From positions 1-64,000 of the forward strand of contig NZ_PYGF01000006.1 of the NCBI RefSeq assembly GCF_003014575.1: 64,000 nt of DNA, read 5' to 3'. Origin of the DNA: Cecembia rubra. GTDB lineage: Bacteria; Bacteroidota; Bacteroidia; Cytophagales; Cyclobacteriaceae. A model generated the notes under the pieces. The model searched no databases, was not told where the DNA came from, and worked only from the letters and a program-made list of their open reading frames with translations. The translations under genes and the position numbers were made by a program. This document shows positions 1-8,549 of this stretch, one piece after another; within the stretch, counting starts at the first letter, position 1, and every line of letters begins with the position of its first letter.

Positions 1-3000
1 GAGGAATTCACAGCATTTACGGTAAGCTATGACGGATTTATTGAAGGAGAAGATGAGAACGAACTTGGCGGAGAGTTGACCTTTACTACGGATCCTGCGG
101 GTCCTGCTATCAATGCGGGCACATATGTAATCATTCCAGACGGCCTGATCGCGGATAATTACGACATTACTTATGTTTCAGGGACTCTTACAGTGACCAA
201 ACTTGAAATTGAGATTACCGCAGCCAGCGATAGTAAGGTTTACGATGGAACGGCTTTGACGAACACGGGGAGCATTCTAACCAATAATACAAATCTGGTT
301 ACAGGCCATACATATAATGTGACCTTGACAGGCAGTCAGACGAATGTTGGAACAAGTACAAACGTTGCCTTTGCTGCATTGATTTTAGATGCATTTGATA
401 ACGATGTGACTTCAAACTATGAGATCAGCTATGTGAATGGGGTCTTGGAAGTAACCCCGGCCACCCTTAAAATTAAAGCCAATGACAACTCCAAACTTTA
501 TGGGGTATTAGATCCTTCATTTTCCGTGAATTATGAAGAATTTGTAAATGGTGAAGGGCCCAATGTGCTGACCGGTACTTTGGTGATAAATAGAGTTACC
601 GGAGAAAACGTGGGTGATTATACAATTACTCCTTCAGGTCTGACAAGTACTAATTATGCCATTGAGTTTGTCCCAGGAAACTTCAGAATCCTTCCACAGA
701 CTTTAACTGTGACAGCTGAAGATAAGCAAAAGACTTATGACGGTCTTCCTTTTACCAACTTTACTGCTCAAATCAGTGGCTTTGTCTTGGGTCAAAATGC
801 TATTTCAGCTGGCATTACGGGCACTGTAACTTATTCTGGTGATGCAGTAGGAGCTGTGGATTCAGGTACTTACACGATTGCTCCTGATATTACAGATCTG
901 TCTGCAAGAAATTATGTGTTTGTCACTGCCAATGGTCAACTGAGCATCATCGGTCAGCCACTTACCGTGACTGTGAAAAACAGCAGTAAGTTGTATGGGG
1001 AGGATGATCCTGAATTTGAAGTGGAGTTTTCAGGCTTTATACAGGGTGAGGGTCCTGAAGATTTGTCGGGCGAACTTGTATTTTCCCGTGTCACAGGTGA
1101 AGATGTTGGAACCTTTGGAGTTTTTGTTACCGGTCTTTCCGGTAATTACCAGATCAATTATGTGCCGGGTACGCTAAGTATTCAGCCGAGACCACTTACC
1201 TTATTAGTAAACCAAGGCCAAAGCAAGGTTTACGGTGAAATGGATCCCGTATTAGCCTTCACCGCAGAAGGGTTTGCACCTGGAGAAAATAAAGAAGTCC
1301 TTACTGGATCCTTGGCAAGGGTTCCAGGAGAGAATGTGGGTAATTATGCGATCAATCAAGGCACACTTTCTAGTGCGAACTATACCATTAATTTCAATGG
1401 GGCCAACTTTGAAATTGTTCGTAGGGTAATCGCAATTAAAGCAGATGCCAAGGAAAAAGTATATGGTAGCGAAGATCCTCAATTGACATATCAGATTACT
1501 TCCGGTAGTTTAATAGCAGGGGATAGCTTTTCCGGAGTGTTGAGACGTGAGGAAGGTGAAGAAGTAGGTGCTTATTTGATAGGTCAAGGGATTCTCACTT
1601 TGGGCAATAATTATGAGATTAACTATGCTTCAGATGAGCTCAACATTACTAAAGCAGCACTTACAGTTACAGCAGACAGTAAAACTAAAACCTATGGGGC
1701 ATTAATTCCTTCGCTAACGCTTACTTATGCCGGTCTCGCTAATGGGGATATTGCTCCTGCAACGCTTCCTGTAATCAGTACTTCCGCCATGGCAAGTAGT
1801 CCGGTGGGTACTTATCCAATCACTATTTCCGGTGCAGAAGACCGCAACTATGAGATCAGCTACGTAAACGGAATACTGACAGTTACCCCTGAAACCCTGA
1901 CTATAGCAGCCGACAATCAGATCAAGGCCTATGGGGCTTCGCTTCCAGAATTGACTTTCACCTATTCGGGTCTTGTCAACGGAGATACTTCTCCTGCAAC
2001 GCTTCCTGTGATCAGCACTACTGCCACAGCAAGCAGCAATGTAGGTAGCTATCCTATTACAGTGAGTGGTGCCTTTGATAATAATTATACTATCAATTTT
2101 ATAAACGGAACGCTGACTGTCAACCCTGTGGAGCTGACTATAACAGCAGATGACAAGACCAAAACCTATGGTGCGGCAGTGCCTGCACTGACGGTTTCCT
2201 ACACGGGATTGGTCAATGGTGATCAGGCACCTGCTACAGTACCAGCCATAAGCACCACAGCTTCAGCTTCAAGTCCTGTGGGCACATATCCTATCAATGT
2301 TTCAGGTGTGGTAGATGCGAATTATACTATCAGATATGTACAGGGTACCTTGAAGGTTGAACCGGCAAGCCTAATAATTACAGCTGAGAATAAGAGCAAA
2401 GTATACGGAGAGGAGCTGACCGCCTTGACCTTCACCTATACGGGTCTGGTTAACGGCAACCTGGCACCTGCCACACTGCCGGTTATTAGTACTACCGCTA
2501 CTGCATCAAGCAATGTGGGTACTTACCCGATTACGGTTTCCGGTGCTTCTGATCCGAATTATGAAATAACCTATATACAGGGCATTTTGACTGTGACCCC
2601 AGCTGTACTGACAATCACTGCAAATGATAAGGAGAGACTATATAAGGAACCAAACCCGGAATTTACCTTCAGTTATTCAGGATTTGTAAATGGGGACACA
2701 AGAATTGCAGTAGCCCCATCTATTGCGACTTCAGCTAATTTCAATACACCTGTTGGCTCATATCCGATCATTCTTTCCGGTGCCAGTGACCCTAATTATA
2801 CCTTTAATTTAGTTAGCGGTACACTTACCATAAAGGCAAGGGCTACTGCAATTAGTTGGGTTGATTTTGAGGCTTCAATAGATGCTGGAAGTATCCTATT
2901 TGTGCCAGTAACTACGGATAACACTAGGTCTGTCACTTATTCTATAGCAGATGAGACAATCGCCAGGCTGGAAAACGGAAGACTGGTTCTTTTGAAAGTG

Positions 3001-4110
3001 GGAACGACTACGATTACTGCTGTACAAGTTTCTGATGGCAATCATTTACCGGCTACAATTACAGTGAAGATCACAGTGCTTCCAGCACGGGAGGAATCCG
3101 ATGGAGACGGGGTTCCTGATTTTATAGAAACTGAGCAGGGTACAGATCCAAATGATCCTTTGAGCTACAAAGACAGTGATGGAGATGGGGTTCCTGATTA
3201 CATTGAAATACTTCAGGGAACCGATCCTAATAATAAAAACAGTTACTTGGATTCCAACAGGGATGGCGTTCCAGATTATATCAGAGAAAGAGCCATTTTA
3301 AGTGTAGTGGAACTTCCTAGGATCAGGGTGCCTTGGGATACTCCGGTTGCTGGACTCGGCGTTCCGGATCAAGTATTGGCCCTTAATGGAAGAGCTGAGT
3401 TCTTAAATTATTCCGTTACTTGGGATTTAAATCCATACAATCCAAGGGCTTCACAGCTTTTGAGAATCATTGGGGACCTTGTCTTACCAAGGGGGGTATT
3501 CAATCCTTATGGAATAAAAGCTCTTCAGGAAATAGAAGTATTGTCCAAACCTGCACCACAAGATGTGGTACTCAATAGTAATACATTCCAGGCAGAGATT
3601 AATTTCTTTTATATCATCGGTCCTTTTACAGTAATTGATCCATCGGATAATATCCACTTCATTGAGCTGGTGGAAGGCTTTGGAGACAATGGATTCTTTG
3701 AGGTCAAGGAAGGCTTCCTATTTTGGAGTTCAGCAGATAGGGCCGCAGGAAAGACTGAATTCAGAATTAAGATTAGGGTAACTGACCGTTCCGGTAATGT
3801 AATTGAGAAAGAGTTTGTTCTTACCAGATTAAGGCCAAGTCTCGATCAGATAGATATCAAGAATAGCTTTACACCAGGAGGAGACGGAGTCAATGATACC
3901 TGGGGAGTAGAGGACCTTGCTTATTATGATGGAGTGTTAATTCAGATTTTTGATAGGAGTGGGCAGCGGCTGTTTGTAACCTCTGATCCAAGATTTAGGT
4001 GGGAAGGGACTTTTAATGGTAAAGAACTTGGCACAGGAACTTACTATTATACCATTGATATTAAAGAAGGGAATCAGACCAGGAGAGGTTTTATCAACTT
4101 GTTTAGGTAA
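1..4110 (+). CDS. MBG-repeat surface adhesin with T9SS type B sorting domain (5' end outside window)
   Basis: The reading frame is open from base 1, so the N-terminus lies upstream. What is seen is about 11 complete MBG-type repeats of roughly 75-80 residues (nt 1-2860), each opening with a motif like LTVTAxxKxKxYG and ending in GTLTVTP. After these come an Ig-like segment (about nt 2860-3090), three calcium-type DxDGDGVPD (thrombospondin type 3) repeats (nt 3095-3290), a cadherin-like segment and a C-terminal domain containing NSFTPGGDGVNDTW (nt 3856-4107). That last domain is the gliding-motility-associated, type B sorting signal of the type IX secretion system. The protein is therefore inferred to be secreted through T9SS and held at the cell surface, as an adhesin or stalk. 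Ligand unknown. The last five MBG units are strikingly alike. Confidence 0.9.
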   Translation, partial: EEFTAFTVSYDGFIEGEDENELGGELTFTTDPAGPAINAGTYVIIPDGLIADNYDITYVSGTLTVTKLEIEITAASDSKVYDGTALTNTGSILTNNTNLVTGHTYNVTLTGSQTNVGTSTNVAFAALILDAFDNDVTSNYEISYVNGVLEVTPATLKIKANDNSKLYGVLDPSFSVNYEEFVNGEGPNVLTGTLVINRVTGENVGDYTITPSGLTSTNYAIEFVPGNFRILPQTLTVTAEDKQKTYDGLPFTNFTAQISGFVLGQNAISAGITGTVTYSGDAVGAVDSGTYTIAPDITDLSARNYVFVTANGQLSIIGQPLTVTVKNSSKLYGEDDPEFEVEFSGFIQGEGPEDLSGELVFSRVTGEDVGTFGVFVTGLSGNYQINYVPGTLSIQPRPLTLLVNQGQSKVYGEMDPVLAFTAEGFAPGENKEVLTGSLARVPGENVGNYAINQGTLSSANYTINFNGANFEIVRRVIAIKADAKEKVYGSEDPQLTYQITSGSLIAGDSFSGVLRREEGEEVGAYLIGQGILTLGNNYEINYASDELNITKAALTVTADSKTKTYGALIPSLTLTYAGLANGDIAPATLPVISTSAMASSPVGTYPITISGAEDRNYEISYVNGILTVTPETLTIAADNQIKAYGASLPELTFTYSGLVNGDTSPATLPVISTTATASSNVGSYPITVSGAFDNNYTINFINGTLTVNPVELTITADDKTKTYGAAVPALTVSYTGLVNGDQAPATVPAISTTASASSPVGTYPINVSGVVDANYTIRYVQGTLKVEPASLIITAENKSKVYGEELTALTFTYTGLVNGNLAPATLPVISTTATASSNVGTYPITVSGASDPNYEITYIQGILTVTPAVLTITANDKERLYKEPNPEFTFSYSGFVNGDTRIAVAPSIATSANFNTPVGSYPIILSGASDPNYTFNLVSGTLTIKARATAISWVDFEASIDAGSILFVPVTTDNTRSVTYSIADETIARLENGRLVLLKVGTTTITAVQVSDGNHLPATITVKITVLPAREESDGDGVPDFIETEQGTDPNDPLSYKDSDGDGVPDYIEILQGTDPNNKNSYLDSNRDGVPDYIRERAILSVVELPRIRVPWDTPVAGLGVPDQVLALNGRAEFLNYSVTWDLNPYNPRASQLLRIIGDLVLPRGVFNPYGIKALQEIEVLSKPAPQDVVLNSNTFQAEINFFYIIGPFTVIDPSDNIHFIELVEGFGDNGFFEVKEGFLFWSSADRAAGKTEFRIKIRVTDRSGNVIEKEFVLTRLRPSLDQIDIKNSFTPGGDGVNDTWGVEDLAYYDGVLIQIFDRSGQRLFVTSDPRFRWEGTFNGKELGTGTYYYTIDIKEGNQTRRGFINLFR

Positions 4111-4120
4111 ATTTTTAATA

Positions 4121-4155
4121 AAAAGAGGCTGTCCCAAAATGGGACAGCCTCTTTT
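4121..4155 (+). terminator. Rho-independent terminator after the MBG protein
   Basis: A perfect 15-bp stem, AAAAGAGGCTGTCCC and its complement, flanks the loop AAAAT. It begins 10 bases after the stop codon of the adhesin. A-rich and T-rich ends make it usable in both directions, although the next minus-strand gene ends 265 bases away. Confidence 0.88.
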
Positions 4156-4420
4156 ATATTTGGGTCTTTATACAACCAAATTTCTGGATTTTCTTTTGAC
4201 TCTTTATAGAGTGCCATTCCTGGTTTTATGCCTTTTGTATCTGCAATTCACAAGTCTTCTCTGAAAGTTTTTTCATAGTGGGCAATCCTGTTTTAATTTG
4301 TCGATAATCATAGTTTTACTGACAAATAAGCGGGCAATTTTTTGAAATTCCGTAGTTTGTATTTGAAGATTCATCAGGTTGACAATAGAGTAATTTATTT
4401 CCGGCTCTATTTACTTTTTC

Positions 4421-5560
4421 CTATTTAAAAACTTCAAGGCGAACGGATGACAAAATAGCAATTCCCAAGCCGGTAATCGCTACAAGGGTAAAGGATACTT
4501 TCAATTCAAACAGTTCGGCAATATATCCAATCAAGGGAGGTCCCAACAGGAATCCAAAGAATGAGATGGTGGACACCATAGCCAAAGCAACGCCTGGCGA
4601 ATATAATTTGGATCTTCCAGCTGTGCTGTAAGCAATAGGGATTATGGCAGCTACCCCAAACCCTACCATAAGGAAACCAATTGTAGCAGTTACTGGAAGT
4701 GGTAGAAGTACAGAAAGTAAAAGTCCAACAAAAATCAAAGCACCACTGAACTGAAGCATTTTTATCCTTCCAATTTTGTTGATAATCCGATCGGTCAAAA
4801 ATCTTCCGCTGGCCATAGCTCCCATAAAGGAGACATAACCTAAGGCCACCAGACCAGGCTCTATTTCAACGACTTTTTTGAAAAACACACCACTCCAATC
4901 AAACATACATCCCTCGGCTAACATTCCCAGGAAGGCAATCAATCCAATCCTAAGAAGTAGATCGTCTGGTTTTCTTAAGACCAATCCGCCCCCTCCCCCT
5001 GCTTTGGATTCATTGATGAGAAAAGACTTAGCGGAAAGGATGGTTGATGCTACTATAAATGCTATAAAAAGGTAATGGATTCTGGGTAAGATGTTAAAGT
5101 AGATCATTCCAGCACCAATTCCTGCCCCTGTGAATCCCGCTAAGCTCCAAAGTCCATGAAATGATGCCAAAATACTTCTGCCGTAACTGTCTTCCAGGGC
5201 CAGGGCTTGGGTATTAAGTGAAATATTCATCATATTTCCTATCATTCCAAAGATCACAATGACCGGGATAAGCATAAATATGGAATCACTGAAGCCAATC
5301 AAAGGCAGAAATGTCATGTATCCTGCAGCACTGGCCAATATGACTTTACGGCTACCAAATCGGTGAACTGCCCAGCCTGCAAGTGGTAATGCAACCAATG
5401 ATCCGATGGGTAAGCCAAGCAATAAGGTGCCAAGCTGAGCTTCTGAAAGGTTAAATTTGACCTGAATATCCGGAATCCTGGAAGCCCATGAGGCAAAACA
5501 AAGGCCTGCTATGAAAAAGAGGCTGCCAAGGGCAATCCTCCTTTTTTGGAGTAGTGTCAT
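4421..5560 (-). CDS. MFS transporter
   Basis: This is a polytopic protein of 379 residues, close to the usual MFS length, with about 12 hydrophobic segments. The N-terminal half has the ASRIPDIQ segment typical of the YbjJ/fucose-permease-like branch and a loop reading HRFGSRKV after TM2, the MFS signature position. The start at 5560 is the first ATG; the codon just upstream is TTG. It is inferred to move small organic solutes or sugars across the inner membrane, but the substrate cannot be read from the sequence. No partner gene is adjacent on the same strand, so it is probably monocistronic. Confidence 0.8.
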   Translation of the reverse strand: MTLLQKRRIALGSLFFIAGLCFASWASRIPDIQVKFNLSEAQLGTLLLGLPIGSLVALPLAGWAVHRFGSRKVILASAAGYMTFLPLIGFSDSIFMLIPVIVIFGMIGNMMNISLNTQALALEDSYGRSILASFHGLWSLAGFTGAGIGAGMIYFNILPRIHYLFIAFIVASTILSAKSFLINESKAGGGGGLVLRKPDDLLLRIGLIAFLGMLAEGCMFDWSGVFFKKVVEIEPGLVALGYVSFMGAMASGRFLTDRIINKIGRIKMLQFSGALIFVGLLLSVLLPLPVTATIGFLMVGFGVAAIIPIAYSTAGRSKLYSPGVALAMVSTISFFGFLLGPPLIGYIAELFELKVSFTLVAITGLGIAILSSVRLEVFK

Positions 5561-5665
5561 CAATAGGTATAGGTTAAGGTTGGTACCGCAAAGCTAACTC
5601 CAATTCAACAAATTAGGAAAATAAAATTCTGATAAACTGTCCTGAGAGGCAATTGAACATATTTT

Positions 5666-5673
5666 TAAATTTG
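5666..5673 (+). promoter_or_regulatory. -7 box for the small membrane peptide
   Basis: TAAATTTG is an exact match to the Bacteroidota -7 consensus TAnnTTTG. It lies 20 bases before the ATG of the 27-residue frame. I see no convincing -33 TTTG at the usual distance. Confidence 0.4.
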
Positions 5674-5693
5674 TTGTTGTAAATAAAAAAAAC

Positions 5694-5777
5694 ATGGAAT
5701 TTGTAATCGCAGGGTCTGTCGTACTAGTAGCTATCCTCCTCATTAGGGCATTGATCAAAAGGGTTTTTGGAAATTAA
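5694..5777 (+). CDS. Putative 27-residue single-pass membrane peptide
   Basis: ATG to TAA encodes 27 residues: a short start (MEF), a hydrophobic stretch VIAGSVVLVAILLI and a basic tail RALIKRVFGN. This is the layout of a small N-out/C-in membrane protein. An exact -7 box sits 20 bases upstream, and the leader is A-rich as in other genes of this phylum. It lies alone in a 347-bp gap between two convergent-facing transcription units. I do not recognise a family. Function is unknown. The frame could still be chance, since short hydrophobic frames are common. Confidence 0.4.
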   Translation: MEFVIAGSVVLVAILLIRALIKRVFGN

Positions 5778-5847
5778 GAATATCCAATATCAAATGTTAA
5801 TTAAGACACATGGGGTTCGGTCAGTTGGATTTTGGACCGAACCATTG

Positions 5848-5884
5848 AAGAAAAAAAAGGCTATCCCAATTTAATGAGATAGCC
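5848..5884 (-). terminator. Terminator of the porin-yeeE operon
   Basis: Read on the minus strand, the stem GGCTATC/GATAGCC (5884-5859) is followed by a run of eight T (5858-5851). It starts 24 bases after the stop codon of the last gene of the sulfur operon. Confidence 0.75.
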
Positions 5885-5907
5885 CCTTTAATGTTATAAA
5901 GGATGTT

Positions 5908-6399
5908 TTAATTAGGCAATTTGTCTGCAAATTTACCATATACCCATGTCCCGGCTATAGCAGATAACAAGGTTACCACTATTACAGTGAAACCACTGCC
6001 TATCTGCGCAAACAAAGGCCCTGGACATGCACCTGTAAGTGCCCAGCCTAAGCCAAAGATCAATCCTCCAATAATTTGACCTTTACGGAATTCCTTCTTT
6101 GGAATGTTGATTTTCTCTCCTGATATGGATTTGATATTCAGTCTTTTGATCAGCTGAACAGAGATCATGCCTACAATAACTGCAGATCCGATAACTCCAT
6201 ACATGAAAAATGATTGCAATCTGAACATTTCCTGAATTCTGAACCAGGAAATAATTTCTGCTTTCACGAATACTATGCCGAATAAAATACCAATGATGAG
6301 GTATTTCAGAAGACTTTCATTCTTTTTCTCCTGTAGATTAGGTGCTTCGCATTCTACCGGAGTTGTGTTTTTATTTTTTTCTGTTGCTAACATTGTCAT
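5908..6399 (-). CDS. YeeE/YedE-family half-transporter (DUF6691-like), second subunit
   Basis: This is an inner-membrane protein of about 163 residues with four or five hydrophobic segments and the motif GWALTGACPGPL. That is the second conserved cysteine-containing motif of YeeE/YedE sulfur transporters. In full-length members two such halves are fused; here each half is a separate gene. The ATG at 6399, 7 bases after the stop of the partner gene, is preferred over a frame-extended start inside that gene. Family knowledge: YeeE (TsuA) takes up thiosulfate through conserved cysteines. With the neighbouring persulfide dioxygenase, uptake of thiosulfate or another sulfane-sulfur compound is likely. 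Confidence 0.85.
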   Translation of the reverse strand: MTMLATEKNKNTTPVECEAPNLQEKKNESLLKYLIIGILFGIVFVKAEIISWFRIQEMFRLQSFFMYGVIGSAVIVGMISVQLIKRLNIKSISGEKINIPKKEFRKGQIIGGLIFGLGWALTGACPGPLFAQIGSGFTVIVVTLLSAIAGTWVYGKFADKLPN

Positions 6400-6406
6400 A
6401 TTAATT

Positions 6407-6988
6407 TTAAAATCCAACCAGAGACATAAGTGGACCAAGGAAAACATGGGTCATTAAGAATCCACCTAACATAAAGAAGATGGTGGCGACCAAAGATGGC
6501 CATTGAAGTGAGCTGATGCCCATGATGGCATGGCCTGATGTACAGCCTCCGGCATACCTAGTGCCGAAGCCTACCAAGAAACCACCGAGTACAAAGAAAA
6601 GTAATCCTTTTCCGCTCAATAGGTTTTCCCAATTGAAGATTTCAGCAGGCATTAAACTCGTATAATCTGTGATACCTAATGCTGCCAAATCCTGTTGCGT
6701 AGCTTCAGCAACAACGATTGTGTCTGGATTGGCAAAGAATGTTGTAGCAATAAAGCCACCTATCAATACCCCTAGCACAAATATGATATTCCATAATTCT
6801 TTCTTCCAGTCATAGGAAAAGAAAGGAATTCCAGCAGGTATGCAGGCAGCACATATGTGTCTTAAAGAGGATGAAATTCCAAAGGTTTTATTTCCCAGAA
6901 TAAGTAATGCTGGTACTGTCAAACCGATTAAAGGTCCTGCTACCCACCAAGGCCATGGTTGAGAGATCCATTCGATAAATTGTTCCAT
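6407..6988 (-). CDS. YeeE/YedE-family half-transporter, first subunit
   Basis: This 193-residue membrane protein carries the signature GTRYAGGCTSGHAIMG, the first cysteine motif of the YeeE/YedE family. A further HICAAC pair lies in the first cytoplasmic or re-entrant loop. It precedes the second half-transporter by 7 bases and follows the porin gene by 31 bases, so the three form one operon. The pair probably assembles as a heterodimer in the inner membrane that imports thiosulfate or a similar sulfur anion. Specificity is inferred from the family and from the neighbouring sulfur genes. Confidence 0.88.
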   Translation of the reverse strand: MEQFIEWISQPWPWWVAGPLIGLTVPALLILGNKTFGISSSLRHICAACIPAGIPFFSYDWKKELWNIIFVLGVLIGGFIATTFFANPDTIVVAEATQQDLAALGITDYTSLMPAEIFNWENLLSGKGLLFFVLGGFLVGFGTRYAGGCTSGHAIMGISSLQWPSLVATIFFMLGGFLMTHVFLGPLMSLVGF

Positions 6989-7019
6989 ATTGAATTGTTT
7001 TGTTTGTTTTAATTTTCAT

Positions 7020-8414
7020 TTAAAATCTATAATCCATTACTAAGTTGATGTTCCACATTTCTACCCTGTTGATCCGTAGTCTATCTGTCATCATCTCACG
7101 GTTTTGTGGTGCTTTATTAACAACCAATAGACTTAAATTGATTCCTTCAAAGTAGTCTTTGAATCGGTAATCCAGCATGCCGGAGAAATGATAATAGGAT
7201 GGAAGCCCATATTTGTTGGTTCTGTAATCATTAACTTCGGAAAGATTGACTTTTCCTGCTCCAAATTGGGCAAACAGGCCTTTTACCGGAGTGATTAGAT
7301 CATATTTCAAAACCAAAGCATGCATGTCTCCAGCTCCTTCAAATCTTTCTCTGGACATACTTGCATAGAGAATTTCCCTCCCCCATTCTCTTGGGAAAAG
7401 GAACCTTCCTTTGTCATTAATGCCTAGAAAATTGAAAGAGACATTATGTCTACCTGAAAATAAACCAATTTTTGCACCTAAGCCAGAGGCGTTTTCATCA
7501 GGGTGAATATAGGTTTTTTGTGTGTCGGGATTTCCTCCATCATTTATCGGTATTTGGTGAAATCCCTGAATTCCTGTATGGATCCTGGTCTTGCCGATAT
7601 TAATGACATAATCAGATTGCAGAAAAGTCATATTGAAGACATTTTCAGCAAAGTAATTCCATCCCTGAAGTGTCAATCCACTTTTATGATATTGAAGTCC
7701 TGTCATGGCAATTCCTTTGGATTTGATCTTTCCTCTGTAATCGGAAGGCTCTCCATAGAGATTCCTTCCAAAGGGATAAACGCCATAAGAATCTTCAATA
7801 GTGTACCAATCCACAGTTCCCCTTATGGTCACAGAATTGATCCACATGGCAGTTAATTTAGTACTCATGCCGGAATAAACAGCAGAAAATCCGCCAAAAA
7901 CATTAGGTCGCATTCTGTTGTCCTGCTCATTGAGTAATGGTGAATTTATTTTTTGCCTTCCAAAGGTGAATTTGAACCTGTTTTTCCTATAAGACAAGTA
8001 CAATTCTTCCAATCTATCAAGCCTATTGGTATTGCTGAGGTCATTCATGTCATAGAGTAATAGTTCATACCTGTTACCAGCTCCAGTAATTGGATCTGGA
8101 ACCCGAACATTGTATTCAAATACCTGAAAGGTAAAGAACCCATTGAACCTTGCCTGAAAACCTCTCCATTCAGGTGTAGTATACCCTATCCCTGCTCCGG
8201 TTGCCAGGGTTGCATAGTCCGATAATTTCCCTTTGTTAAGGGTTGACATAAAGAAAGAACGTATGTGAAAGTCAATTTCACCGCTTTTAAGTGTTCTGCC
8301 TAAGCTTTCTTGTTCTTCCTGGACTTGGGTGCTATCCTTTTCAACTAAATCCATTTGCGCGAAACTCTGAGAGCCAGTAGCAAAAAAGATGACGAAGATC
8401 AGTAAACGAAGCAT
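7020..8414 (-). CDS. Outer-membrane porin-like beta-barrel of the sulfur operon
   Basis: The 464-residue protein starts with a signal peptide (MLRLLIFVIFFATGSQSFAQ) and continues with many alternating aromatic/polar strands, ending in a terminal strand finishing DYRF. That is the expected end of an outer-membrane barrel. A GRQKINSPLLNEQDNRM segment resembles OprD/alginate-type porins. The ATG at 8414 is chosen because the signal peptide begins there; an upstream frame extension runs through the putative operator. It is the first gene of an operon with the two YeeE halves, so it probably passes the same sulfur solute across the outer membrane. The substrate is inferred from context only. Confidence 0.8.
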   Translation of the reverse strand: MLRLLIFVIFFATGSQSFAQMDLVEKDSTQVQEEQESLGRTLKSGEIDFHIRSFFMSTLNKGKLSDYATLATGAGIGYTTPEWRGFQARFNGFFTFQVFEYNVRVPDPITGAGNRYELLLYDMNDLSNTNRLDRLEELYLSYRKNRFKFTFGRQKINSPLLNEQDNRMRPNVFGGFSAVYSGMSTKLTAMWINSVTIRGTVDWYTIEDSYGVYPFGRNLYGEPSDYRGKIKSKGIAMTGLQYHKSGLTLQGWNYFAENVFNMTFLQSDYVINIGKTRIHTGIQGFHQIPINDGGNPDTQKTYIHPDENASGLGAKIGLFSGRHNVSFNFLGINDKGRFLFPREWGREILYASMSRERFEGAGDMHALVLKYDLITPVKGLFAQFGAGKVNLSEVNDYRTNKYGLPSYYHFSGMLDYRFKDYFEGINLSLLVVNKAPQNREMMTDRLRINRVEMWNINLVMDYRF

Positions 8415-8417
8415 ATT

Positions 8418-8461
8418 CAAAATTGGCCAATCTTTACCCAGAAACAAGTGACATTTATCAC
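8418..8461 (-). promoter_or_regulatory. CRP/FNR-type palindrome and candidate promoter of the porin operon
   Basis: On the minus strand GTGATAAATGTCAC (8461-8448) is a TGA-N6-TCA palindrome. It is followed at once by TTG, and after 23 bases from the palindrome by CAATTTTG (8425-8418), a 7/8 match to the -7 consensus. The same arrangement occurs before the persulfide dioxygenase and thioredoxin genes. Oddly, the -7 box ends only 3 bases before the ATG, which would mean a leaderless transcript or a later start. Confidence 0.5.
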
Positions 8462-8479
8462 CCAAACATTCCCGATATG

Positions 8480-8508
8480 AAAAATGGCAAGGCTATATGC
8501 CTTGCCAT
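8480..8508 (-). terminator. Terminator after the persulfide dioxygenase gene
   Basis: A 10-bp stem, ATGGCAAGGC/GCCTTGCCAT, with loop TATAT is followed on the minus strand by TTTTCAT. It lies 42 bases beyond the stop codon and separates this gene from the porin operon. Confidence 0.75.
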
Positions 8509-8549
8509 CGTTCAATTTTGAATGAAATGCGACTTGTTTTTCAATTCAA

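Noticed and set aside
18-4110. TTG at 76 as the start of the MBG protein
   Set aside because: The frame is open and repeat-like back to base 1, so TTG is an internal leucine codon and the gene is cut by the window edge.
4273-4374. Minus-strand frame of 33 codons (MNLQIQTTEFQKIARLF start) downstream of the adhesin
   Set aside because: No promoter box, no known domain and loose similarity of the region to the sequence after another terminator; more likely part of a non-coding cassette.
5814-5843. GGTTCGGTC/GACCGAACC hairpin as terminator of the small peptide
   Set aside because: The stem is good but is followed by A-rich rather than T-rich sequence on the plus strand.
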